Assembly: GCF_029784155.1 (NCBI RefSeq)
Contig: NC_073693.1
Coordinates: 139,117,988 to 139,181,987, forward strand
Length of the DNA: 64,000 nucleotides
Direction of reading: 5' to 3'
Source: Uranotaenia lowii
Taxonomy: Eukaryota; Arthropoda; Insecta; Diptera; Culicidae
Shown here: positions 49,767-59,265 of the stretch, one piece after another
Position numbering within the stretch: position 1 is the first letter of the stretch
How the letters are laid out: the number at the start of each line of letters is the position of its first letter
Position numbers and translations under genes: made by a program
Notes under the pieces: model-generated
Database searches by the model: none
What the model was told of the DNA's origin: nothing
Seen by the model: only the letters and a program-made list of their open reading frames with translations

Positions 49767-51020
49767 ATGGGGGAAAGTCCCCCACCGTGGGGCAAAACTC
49801 CACATCCCTTAAACCCAAACCGAAGGCAACTACCCCAATGGATGGACCCTAAAGGAGATCACGGAGAGATGCAATTTCTCCAGGTCAAACCTGTAGCTCC
49901 TGCCAAACTACCGATCTACCCCTTCATCATTGCCAAAACTGTCGAACAGGAAGCCGGAATCATCCATGGCGGAAACCCTACCGACAATGGAAGCACATAT
50001 TTGCTCAAGGTTCGCTCACCTCGGCAGGTGGAAATACTGCTGAAGGTTAAACAGTTAATTGATTCTACCCCCGTTACCATCACGTACCACCCAACACTTA
50101 ACACCTGTAAGTGTGTAGTAACGTGCAAAGAAGTAGAAGGTGCAACAAACGAACAACTGGCAAGCGATCTCGAGAGTCAAGGAGTCACCAGTGTTTACCG
50201 ATTCCTTAGAAAAGAAAACGAAAAAGATATTCCCACCCACACAATGGTTTTAACTGTCCGCGGTACGGTGGTCCCCCGGTACATCCGCTTTGGATTTCTC
50301 CAAATTTCCACCCGCCCGTATTACTCTCGCCCGATGCTCTGCGTACAATGTGGGAAATATGGCCACACGCAAAAAAACTGCAAGTTTGACCCCATTTGTA
50401 TCAATTGCGGAGACAAAGAGGTTCACCCCAACTGTAAAAAAGAGCCACACTGCGTAAACTGCCGGAATAACCACCCCACGAACAGCCGAACCTGCTCGTT
50501 CTTCAAGGAGGAACAAGAAATAATTAAACTAAAAACTGACACCGGAATCTCCCATAAAGAAGCAGTTAAGGAACTTCGTAGCCGCCTGATTCGATCCAGT
50601 AGTATTCAACAGCGCCTAAACCCAGAACGCAACCCTACGAACCAAGAGACCGAAATTATACAACTCCGGAAGCAAGTAGCCATCCTAACTGCACAACTAG
50701 CCATGTTCACTCGCAGACCACAAGACAACCCGACAAATGACGAAAACGAATCCGAAAGTGACGGCAGCATGACAACCTCCTGCTCAACCGCCAGCCACCA
50801 AACCACCCCCAAACGCATTCGAAATGGCTCTTCCGAAGGAATGCAAACCAGCAGTGAATCCAGTTCTGGAACCACAACCCAACAGAAATTGAACCGCACA
50901 AAGAAAAAACGGCAACGGAATCCCGAAAACCAGATCAACACTGAAAATCAACCGATGTCCTCCAACCCAGGTAAAGACAACCGGCAGCTGTCCAATCACC
51001 CCTCTTCCTCACGGCGGTAA
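49767..51020 (+). CDS. LINE ORF1, gag-like protein with three Cys/His motifs
   Basis: I chose the ATG at 49767 because its context GCTGCCATGG is a good eukaryotic start; the frame is also open from 49731. The product is 417 residues. The first third is basic and Pro-rich. The middle resembles the RNA-binding region of I-type ORF1 proteins, ending in VVPRYIRFGFLQISTRPYYS. Cys/His motifs follow: CVQCGKYGHTQKNC (CX2CX4HX4C), CINCGDKEVHPNC and CVNCRNNHPTNSRTC. A probable coiled coil (ETEIIQLRKQVAILTAQLAM) and a Ser/Thr/Asn-rich tail end the protein. It would bind LINE RNA. It is unrelated in detail to the ORF1 at 25608-26939, so this is a different family. Confidence 0.88.
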   Translation: MGESPPPWGKTPHPLNPNRRQLPQWMDPKGDHGEMQFLQVKPVAPAKLPIYPFIIAKTVEQEAGIIHGGNPTDNGSTYLLKVRSPRQVEILLKVKQLIDSTPVTITYHPTLNTCKCVVTCKEVEGATNEQLASDLESQGVTSVYRFLRKENEKDIPTHTMVLTVRGTVVPRYIRFGFLQISTRPYYSRPMLCVQCGKYGHTQKNCKFDPICINCGDKEVHPNCKKEPHCVNCRNNHPTNSRTCSFFKEEQEIIKLKTDTGISHKEAVKELRSRLIRSSSIQQRLNPERNPTNQETEIIQLRKQVAILTAQLAMFTRRPQDNPTNDENESESDGSMTTSCSTASHQTTPKRIRNGSSEGMQTSSESSSGTTTQQKLNRTKKKRQRNPENQINTENQPMSSNPGKDNRQLSNHPSSSRR

Positions 51021-51058
51021 GTCGAAACCCAACTTCTTTTCCAATTTCAATTTTTATC

Positions 51059-51712
51059 ATGGCTACCTCCATCCCAAACATTAACAATCACAACCTATCC
51101 CACCATAACCCAACACCCGCTAGGAAAAACAAAATAAGTTTCGCTATTCAATGGAATCTACGTGGACTGAGAGCCCGATTGCAAGAATTAGAAGTATTAA
51201 CCTACAAATATCAACCCTTAATACTCTCCCTCCAAGAAACCCTCCTCTCAGCCAATCTACCCAATCTGATAAAAGGCTACACAACCCTTCTTGATCCCAC
51301 CGGCCAAGGTTCTGGTATATCAATTAAATCTGGCCTACCCTTTAAACAGATCCCACTATCAGCACCCTTCAGCGTTGTTTGTATACGCCTTAAATCACCC
51401 ATTGATATCACAGTCGTTTCCCTTTACTGCAGCCCCTCAGTTCGTTTTCAAGAATTTGTCCAAGGTCTTGAAGATATTTTACAACAACTGCCTCAACCCA
51501 TAGTCATCATGGGGGACCTCAACGCACATTCTCCTCTCTGGGGGGGAGCCCACACATGCCGAAAGGGTTCCTTTCTTGAGAATTTCCTTATACTGAAAAA
51601 TTTAACTATCTTAAATGACTACAGCCATACTCGCGTCGACCCATCAAATGGAAATACCTCTGCTCTTGACCTAACCCTAGTCTCCTGGTCCCTCGGTCCC
51701 AAATTTAGTTGG
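51059..51712 (+). pseudogene. LINE ORF2, truncated in the endonuclease domain
   Basis: ORF2 starts at ATG 51059, 38 bp after the ORF1 stop. AP-endonuclease motifs are in order: FAIQWNLRGLRARLQELEVL, LILSLQET (catalytic Glu), VVSLYCSPSVRFQEF, IVIMGDLNAHSPLWG and SALDLTLVS. The final SDH-type motif and all of the reverse transcriptase are absent. The frame then runs into satellite units and stays open artificially to 53302. About 218 residues are genuine LINE protein. Confidence 0.9.
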
Positions 51713-53289
51713 TACTCAAACTCGCTACTCAAATTCGCTACTCAAACTCGCTACTCAAATTCGCTACTCAAATTCGCTACTCAAATTCGCTACTCAAACT
51801 CGCTACTCAAATTCGCTACTCAAATTCGCTACTCAAACTCGCTACTCAAATTCGCTACTCAAACTCGCTACTCAAATTCGCTACTCAAACTCGCTACTCA
51901 AATTTTCTACTCAAATTCGCTACTCAAACTCGCTACTCAAATTCGCTACTCAAATTCGCTACTCAAACTCGCTACTCAAACTCGCTACTCAAATTCGCTA
52001 CTCAAATTCGCTACTCAAACTCGCTACTCAAATTCGCTACTCAAACTCGCTACTCAAATTCGCTACTCAAACTCGCTACTCAAATTCGCTACTCAAACTC
52101 GCTACTCAAATTCGCTACTCAAACTCGCTACTCAAATTCACTACTCAAATTCTTTACTCAAACTCGCTACTCAAATTCGCTACTCAAATTCGCTACTCAA
52201 ATTCGCTACTCAAATTCGCTACTCAAATTCGCTACTCAAACTCGCTACTCAAATTCGCTACTCAAATTCGCTACTCAAATTCGCTACTCAAATTCGCTAC
52301 TCAAATTCGCTAATCAAACTCGCTACTCAAATTCGCTACTCAAATTTGCTACTCAAACTCGCTACTCAAATTCGCTACTCAAATTCGCTACTCAAACTCG
52401 CTACTCAAATTCGCTACTCAAATTCGCTACTCAAATTCGCTACTCAAATTCGCTACTCAAACTCGCTACTCAAATCCGCTACTCAAACTCGCTACTCAAA
52501 TTCGCTACTCAAATTCGCTACTCAAACTCGCTACTCAAATTCGCTACTCAAACTCGCTACTCAAACTCGCTACTCAAATTCGCTACTCAAACTCGCTACT
52601 CAAATTCGCTACTCAAACTCGCTACTCAAATTCGCTACTCAAACTCGCTACTCAAATTCGCTACTCAAATTCGCTACTCAAATTCGCTACTCAAATTCGC
52701 TACTCAAACTCGCTACTCAAATTCGCTACTCAAATTCGCTACTCAAACTCGCTACTCAAACTCGCTACTCAAGTTCGCTACTCAAACTTGCTACTCAAAT
52801 TCGCTACTCAAATTCGCTACTCAAACTCGCTACTCAAATTCGCTACTCAAATTCGCTACTCAAACTCGCTACTCAAATTCGCTACTCAAATTCGCTACTC
52901 AAATTCGCTACTCAAATTCGCTACTCAAATTCGCTACTCAAATTCGCTACTCAAACTCGCTACTCAAACTCGCTACTCAAATTCGCTACTCAAATTCGCT
53001 ACTCAAATTCGCTACTCCAATTCGCTACTCAAACTCGCTACTCAAATTCGCTTTTCAAATTCGCTACTCAAATTCGCTACTCAAATTCGCTACTCAAATT
53101 CGCTACTCAAACTCGCTACTCAAACTCGCTACTCAAATTCGCTACTCAAACTCGCTACTCAAATTCGCTACTCAAATTCGCTACTCAAATTCGCTACTCA
53201 AACTCGCTACTCAAATTCGCTACTCAAACTCGCTACTCAAATTCGCTACTCAAATTCGCTACTCAAATTCGCTACTCAAATTCGCTACT
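51713..53289. repeat. 13-bp satellite, block 2
   Basis: Same unit as block 1. From about 51791 to 53090 it repeats the variant pattern of 47881-49180 at a constant offset of 3910 bp. Shared markers are TTTTCTAC, TTCTTTACTC, TAATCAAACTCG, AAATCCGC, AAGTTCGC and ACTCCAATTC. A long block was therefore duplicated on both sides of the LINE. Confidence 0.95.
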
Positions 53290-53730
53290 CTGCCGCTCAT
53301 AGCAAGTCCGTCCCATTTGCGTTTTCATCATTTTTCAGTTTATCGCTGGAAACACTTTAATGTTATATGTAGTTTCAAGAGAAAACTTTGTTGTCAGTAC
53401 TTTGTTCTGAAGAACATTGAAAAAAACCTCAAGTAAATTTGTCCCATTGGACGAATGATCGCAAGTCGGTCCCATATGGCATAAATCATCGCAAGTCGGT
53501 CCCACAGCCATAAGGGCCCAGCAAATGGTTTTCAACAGAATCAAAACAAAAAAATAATCCTTATAAAGCGGGAATCTTTCATAAGCCGTAGCAGAGTCAG
53601 ATTCTGTTGATTACTTTGATTAAAAACGCATACAAATGCCGAATTATCGAAAGACTTTTTACGAATTTTCAATGCCGTTTTTCTCATTTCAACAAAAACG
53701 CAAATGGGACGGACTTGCTATGAGCGGCAG
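53290..53730. mobile_element. 441-bp MITE with perfect 36-bp inverted ends
   Basis: It begins CTGCCGCTCATAGCAAGTCC and ends with the exact reverse complement; the perfect match covers 36 bp. TACT lies on both sides (53286-53289 and 53731-53734) and is the likely 4-bp target duplication, since it repeats part of the satellite unit. ATCGCAAGTCGGTCCCA occurs twice inside. No protein is encoded. Perfect ends imply recent insertion. The superfamily was not identified. Confidence 0.9.
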
Positions 53731-54291
53731 TACTCAAATTCGCAACTCAAATTCGCTACTCAAACTCGCTACTCAAATTCGCTACTCAAATTCGCTACTC
53801 AAACTCGCTACTCAAATTCGCTACTCAAATTCGCTACTCAAACTCGCTACTCAAATTCGCTACTCAAACTCGCTACTCAAATTCGCTACTCAAATTCGCT
53901 ACTCAAATTCGCTACTCAAATTCGCTACTCAAACTCGCTACTCAAATTCGCTACTCAAACTCGCTACTCAAATTCGCTACTCAAACTCGCTACTCAAATT
54001 CGCTACTCAAATTCGCTACTCAAATTCGCTACTCAAATTCGCTACTCAAACTCGCTACTCAAACTCGCTACTCAAATTCGCTACTCAAATTCGCTACTCA
54101 AATTCGCTACTCAAACTCGCTACTCAAATTCGCTTTTCAAATTCGCTACTCAAATTCGCTACTCAAACTCGCTACTCAAATTCGCTACTCAAATTCGCCA
54201 CTCAAATTCGCTACTCAAACTCGCTACTCAAATTCGCTACTCAAATTCGCTACTCAAACTCGCTACTCAAATTCGCTACTCAAACTCGCTA
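53731..54291. repeat. 13-bp satellite, block 3
   Basis: About 43 units between the MITE and the first eIF4E module. Its last part (marker TTCGCCACTC) matches the end of block 4 apart from a 39-bp (three-unit) length difference. Confidence 0.95.
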
Positions 54292-55269
54292 TATTATAAA
54301 AAAAGCTTGGCTTTCGGTTGCCCACAATAATAAAAAAAAACGTAAAATTTAGCTTATCGTGTTTTAATTTTTTGGCAACAAATTACCCAACCTCCCTCAT
54401 TACAATTATTGTTCGGACGTGGCAAAAATTCGACTTATAGCTTTCTCCTGCATCGGCGCGTCCCGGTTCATGACAGTGGAGGTCCAAATCGCAATTTTAT
54501 CCATCTTCTGGGGAACATTCACGACGGCACCGCAAATTTCTTCAGGGTTATCGAAAACCTCGCCAACGTTGATCACCCACTGGCCGCCGCGGAAATTCTT
54601 CTCGTCTTCCCACATGGGGCGAAGGCCCTGCTTGAACGGCGAATAATCGCACCCGGTCTTCAGGTCCGACGGGCTCTTGATGTGGTTGTATAATTTCCGG
54701 AAGTCCTCCACGGTACCGACGGTGGCCGCCTCTTTCAGGTTGTCTCCCCACGACTTGTTCTTATCCGGTTCCTGATACCCGAGCGTCCACTGGAAATGCA
54801 GCGGATGTTTGATGAGGCATTCCGGATCGACGGTGCCGCCTTGGTTTTGGTAGCGGTATCGCCACGGGGATCGCCCAATAGCACACACAACGGTGGTCAT
54901 GCTGCTAGGCGTTACAATTTGCGCGCACGTGAACGATGAGGGAAAAGCCCTGGTTATCCGTTTTCCGATGAGCGCTGCAGACGAAACACCTCACTGTTCT
55001 TCAACTTGCAAAAAACCGACCGACCTCCGGAAATATCGATGACAGAACCCGTTTTTTTTTTTGTTTTTCAGTTTTTTGCGGGAGCTATGGGCTGTCGGGT
55101 TTATTTAAAAATAAGCTCGATACAGTGGGCCAAATCTGGTCGAACAAAGTCACTCTTAATTTGTTTTTGATTAGGGTTGGGTTTTTTCTAACAAAATGTT
55201 GCCAATTTTTCGCTCGAATCATATCGAATTACAGTCAACTCAAACATTTAAAAAACCAAATGTAACAGC
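54292..55269 (-). repeat. eIF4E module, copy 1 (unique sequence inside satellite)
   Basis: About 978 bp of non-satellite DNA between CTCGCTA|TATTAT on the left and ACAG|CTACTCAAATTC on the right. It holds the eIF4E-like frame at 54406-54900, about 115 bp of AT-rich flank on its 3' side and about 370 bp on its 5' side. The whole module recurs at 58288 and 63207. Confidence 0.95.
54406..54900 (-). pseudogene. eIF4E-like retrocopy, copy 1
   Basis: The 164-residue open frame is clearly related to eIF4E, which binds the mRNA 5' cap and recruits eIF4G. Recognisable stretches are KHPLHFQWTLGY, NKSWGDNLKE, TVEDFRKLYNHIKSPS, CDYSPFKQGLRPMWEDEKN, GGQWVIN, EEICGAVVNV and DKIAIW. Cap-stacking Trp51 and Trp97, Glu98 and Trp139 are kept. 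The conserved dorsal Trp of VEDFW, needed for eIF4G and 4E-BP binding, is Arg68. WTLWY has become WTLGY (Gly41). About 22 residues containing the dorsal-helix WL..LLCLIGE region are deleted between Asn111 and Val112. The C-terminal 40-odd residues are missing, and so is the usual N-terminal start. There are no introns. It looks like a processed, decayed copy, though the frame itself is open. The first about 28 residues do not resemble eIF4E. Confidence 0.85.
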
Positions 55270-58200
55270 TACTCAAATTCGCTACTCAAATTCGGTACTC
55301 AAACTCGCTACTCAAATTCGCTACTCAAATTCGCTACTCAAACTCGCTACTCAAATTCGCTACTCAAATTCGCTACTCAAATTCGCTACTCAAACTCGCT
55401 ACTCAAATTTTCTACTCAAATTCGCTACTCAAACTCGCTACTCAAATTCGCTACTCAAATTCGCTACTCAAACTCGCTACTCAAACTCGCTACTCAAATT
55501 CGCTACTCAAATTCGCTACTCAAACTCGCTACTCAAATTCGCTACTCAAATTCGCTACTCAAATTCGCTACTCAAACTCGCTACTCAAATTCGCTACTCA
55601 AACTCGCTACTCAAATTCGCTACTCAAACTCGCTACTCAAATTCACTACTCAAATTCTTTACTCAAACTCGCTACTCAAATTCGCTACTCAAATTCGCTA
55701 CTCAAATTCGCTACTCAAATTCGCTACTCAAATTCGCTACTCAAATTCGCTACTCAAACTCGCTACTCAAATTCGCTACTCAAATTCGCTACTCAAATTC
55801 GCTACTCAAATTCGCTACTCAAATTCGCTACTCAAACTCGCTACTCAAATTCGCTACTCAAATTTGCTACTCAAACTCGCTACTCAAATTCGCTACTCAA
55901 ATTCGCTACTCAAACTCGCTACTCAAATTAGCTACTCAAATTCGCTTTTCAAATTCGCTACTCAAATTCGCTACTCAAACTCGCTACTCAAATTCGCTAC
56001 TCAAACTCGCTACTCAAATTCGCTACTCAAATTCGCTACTCAAACTCGCTACTCAAACTCGCTACTCAAACTCGCTACTCAAACTCGCTACTCAAATTCG
56101 CTACTCAAATTTGCTACTCAAACTCGCTACTCAAATTCGCTACTCAAATTCGCTACTCAAACTCGCTACTCAAACTCGCTACTCAAACTCGCTACTCAAA
56201 TTCGCTACTCAAATTCGCTACTCAAATTCGCTACTCAAACTCGCTACTCAAATTCGCTTTTCAAATTCGCTACTCAAATTCGCTACTCAAACTCGCTACT
56301 CAAATTCGCTACTCAAATTCGCTACTCAAATTCGCTACTCAAATTCGCTTTTCAAATTCGCTACTCAAATTCGCTACTCAAACTCGCTACTCAAATTCGC
56401 TACTCAAATTCGCTACTCAAACTCGCTACTCAAATTCGCTACTCAAATTCGCTACTCAAATTCGCTACTCAAATTCGCTACTCAAATTCGCTACTCAAAT
56501 TCGCTACTCAAACTCGCTACTCAAACTCGCTACTCAAATTCGCTACTCAAATTCGCTACTCAAATTCGCTACTCCAATTCGCTACTCAAACTCGCTACTC
56601 AAATTCGCTTTTCAAATTCGCTACTCAAATTCGCTACTCAAATTCGCTACTCAAATTCGCTACTCAAACTCGCTACTCAAACTCGCTACTCAAATTCGCT
56701 ACTCAAACTCGCTACTCAAATTCGCTACTCAAACTCGCTACTCAAATTCGCTACTCAAATTCGCTACTCAAATTCGCTACTCAAACTCGCTACTCAAATT
56801 CGCTACTCAAACTCGCTACTCAAATTCGCTACTCAAATTCGCTACTCAAATTCGCTACTCAAATTCGCTACTCAAATTCGCAACTCAAATTCGCTACTCT
56901 AACTCGCTACTCAAATTCGCTACTCAAATTCGCTACTCAAACTCGCTACTTAAATTCGCTACTCAAATTCGCTACTCAAACTCGCTACTCAAATTCGCTA
57001 CTCAAACTCGCTACTCAAATTCGCTACTCAAATTCGCTACTCAAATTCGCTACTCAAATTCGCTACTCAAACTCGCTACTCAAATTCGCTACTCAAACTC
57101 GCTACTCAAATTCGCTACTCAAACTCGCTACTCAAATTCGCTACTCAAATTCGCCACTCAAATTCGCTACTCAAACTCGCTACTCAAATTCGCTACTCAA
57201 ATTCGCTACTCAAACTCGCTACTCAAATTCGCTACTCAAACTCGCTACTCAAATTCGCTACTCAAATTCGCTACTCAAATTCGCTACTCAAATTCGCTAC
57301 TCAAACTCGCTACTCAAATTCGCTACTCAAACTCGCTACTCAAATTCGCTACTCAAACTCGCTACTCAAATTCGCTACTCAAATTCGCTACTCAAATTCG
57401 CTACTCAAACTCGCTACTCAAACTCGCTACTCAAATTCGCTACTCAAATTCGCTACTCAAATTCGCTACTCAAACTCGCTACTCAAATTCGCTTTTCAAA
57501 TTCGCTACTCAAATTCGCTACTCAAACTCGCTACTCAAATTCGCTACTCAAATTCGCTACTCAAATTCGCTACTCAAACTCGCTACTCAAACTCGCTACT
57601 CAAATTCGCTACTCAAATTCGCTACTCAAACTCGCTACTCAAATTCGCTACTCAAATTCGCTACTCAAACTCGCTACTCAAATTCGCTACTCAAACTCGC
57701 TACTCAAATTCGCTACTCAAATTCGCTACTCAAATTCGCCACTCAAATTCGCTACTCAAATTCGCTTTTCAAATTCGCTACTCAAATTCGCTACTCAAAC
57801 TCGCTACTCAAATTCGCTACTCAAATTCGCCACTCAAATTCGCTACTCAAACTCGCTACTCAAATTCGCTACTCAAATTCGCTACTCAAACTCGCTACTC
57901 AAATTCGCTACTCAAACTCGCTACTCAAATTCGCTACTCAAATTCGCTACTCAAATTCGCTACTCAAACTCGCTACTCAAATTCGCTACTCAAACTCGCT
58001 ACTCAAATTCGCTACTCAAACTCGCTACTCAAATTCGCTACTCAAATTCGCTACTCAAATTCGCTACTCAAATTCGCTACTCAAACTCGCTACTCAAACT
58101 CGCTACTCAAATTCGCTACTCAAATTCGCTACTCAAATTCGCTACTCAAACTCGCTACTCAAATTCGCTTTTCAAATTCGCTACTCAAATTCGCTACTCA

Positions 58201-58287
58201 AACTCGCTACTCAAATTCGCTACTCAAATTCGCCACTCAAATTCGCTACTCAAACTCGCTACTCAAATTCGCTACTCAAACTCGCTA
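55270..58287. repeat. 13-bp satellite, block 4
   Basis: About 232 units. Its first half repeats the marker pattern of block 2 at an offset of 3505 bp (TTTTCTAC at 51901/55406, TTCACTACTC at 52133/55638), later 3557 bp (ACTCCAATTC at 53017/56574). The change of 52 bp is four units. TTTTCAAATTCGC variants become frequent towards the end. Confidence 0.95.
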
Positions 58288-59265
58288 TATTATAAAAAAA
58301 GCTTGGCTTTCGGTTGCCCACAATAATAAAAAAAAACGTAAAATTTAGCTTATCGTGTTTTAATTTTTTGGCAACAAATTACCCAACCTCCCTCATTACA
58401 ATTATTGTTCGGACGTGGCAAAAATTCGACTTATAGCTTTCTCCTGCATCGGCGCGTCCCGGTTCATGACAGTGGAGGTCCAAATCGCAATTTTATCCAT
58501 CTTCTGGGGAACATTCACGACGGCACCGCAAATTTCTTCAGGGTTATCGAAAACCTCGCCAACGTTGATCACCCACTGGCCGCCGCGGAAATTCTTCTCG
58601 TCTTCCCACATGGGGCGAAGGCCCTGCTTGAACGGCGAATAATCGCACCCGGTCTTCAGGTCCGACGGGCTCTTGATGTGGTTGTATAATTTCCGGAAGT
58701 CCTCCACGGTACCGACGGTGGCCGCCTCTTTCAGGTTGTCTCCCCACGACTTGTTCTTATCCGGTTCCTGATACCCGAGCGTCCACTGGAAATGCAGCGG
58801 ATGTTTGATGAGGCATTCCGGATCGACGGTGCCGCCTTGGTTTTGGTAGCGGTATCGCCACGGGGATCGCCCAATAGCACACACAACGGTGGTCATGCTG
58901 CTAGGCGTTACAATTTGCGCGCACGTGAACGATGAGGGAAAAGCCCTGGTTATCCGTTTTCCGATGAGCGCTGCAGACGAAACACCTCACTGTTCTTCAA
59001 CTTGCAAAAAACCGACCGACCTCCGGAAATATCGATGACAGAACCCGTTTTTTTTTTTGTTTTTCAGTTTTTTGCGGGAGCTATGGGCTGTCGGGTTTAT
59101 TTAAAAATAAGCTCGATACAGTGGGCCAAATCTGGTCGAACAAAGTCACTCTTAATTTGTTTTTGATTAGGGTTGGGTTTTTTCTAACAAAATGTTGCCA
59201 ATTTTTCGCTCGAATCATATCGAATTACAGTCAACTCAAACATTTAAAAAACCAAATGTAACAGC
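58288..59265 (-). repeat. eIF4E module, copy 2
   Basis: Same boundaries and sequence as copy 1, offset 3996 bp. I saw no differences within the module by eye. Confidence 0.95.
58402..58896 (-). pseudogene. eIF4E-like retrocopy, copy 2
   Basis: The 164-residue product is identical to that of copy 1, including Arg68 at the dorsal position, the roughly 22-residue internal deletion and the early C-terminal stop. Sharing of every defect shows the copies arose by duplicating an already damaged retrocopy rather than by separate retrotranspositions. Confidence 0.85.

Larger units (their letters stand above)
49596..51712 (+). mobile_element. LINE fragment with 5' end kept and 3' end lost, inside the satellite
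   Basis: A 5' leader starts at 49596 (GAACCGTCGGCGCG, with GACGCCATCTTG near 49670), then ORF1, then ORF2, which breaks off in the endonuclease where satellite resumes at 51713. The reverse transcriptase and the 3' tail are missing. LINEs normally lose their 5' end because copying starts at the 3' end, so loss of the 3' side must come from later deletion or recombination. A GGTAC junction word is shared by LINE and satellite-like sequence. Confidence 0.9.

Noticed and set aside
50784..50999. Minus-strand frames opposite LINE ORF1
   Set aside because: They are antisense shadows of the gag-like coding sequence, without domains.
40188..54352. Long open frames through the 13-bp satellite (up to 1478 codons, RYSNSLLKFATQI-type repeats)
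   Set aside because: The unit lacks stops in all + frames and 13 is coprime to 3, so such frames appear automatically. Overlapping frames give the same peptide.
54409..54693. 94-codon + strand frame opposite eIF4E (and its copies)
   Set aside because: It is the antisense shadow of the eIF4E-like frame; GC-rich coding DNA often leaves the opposite strand open.
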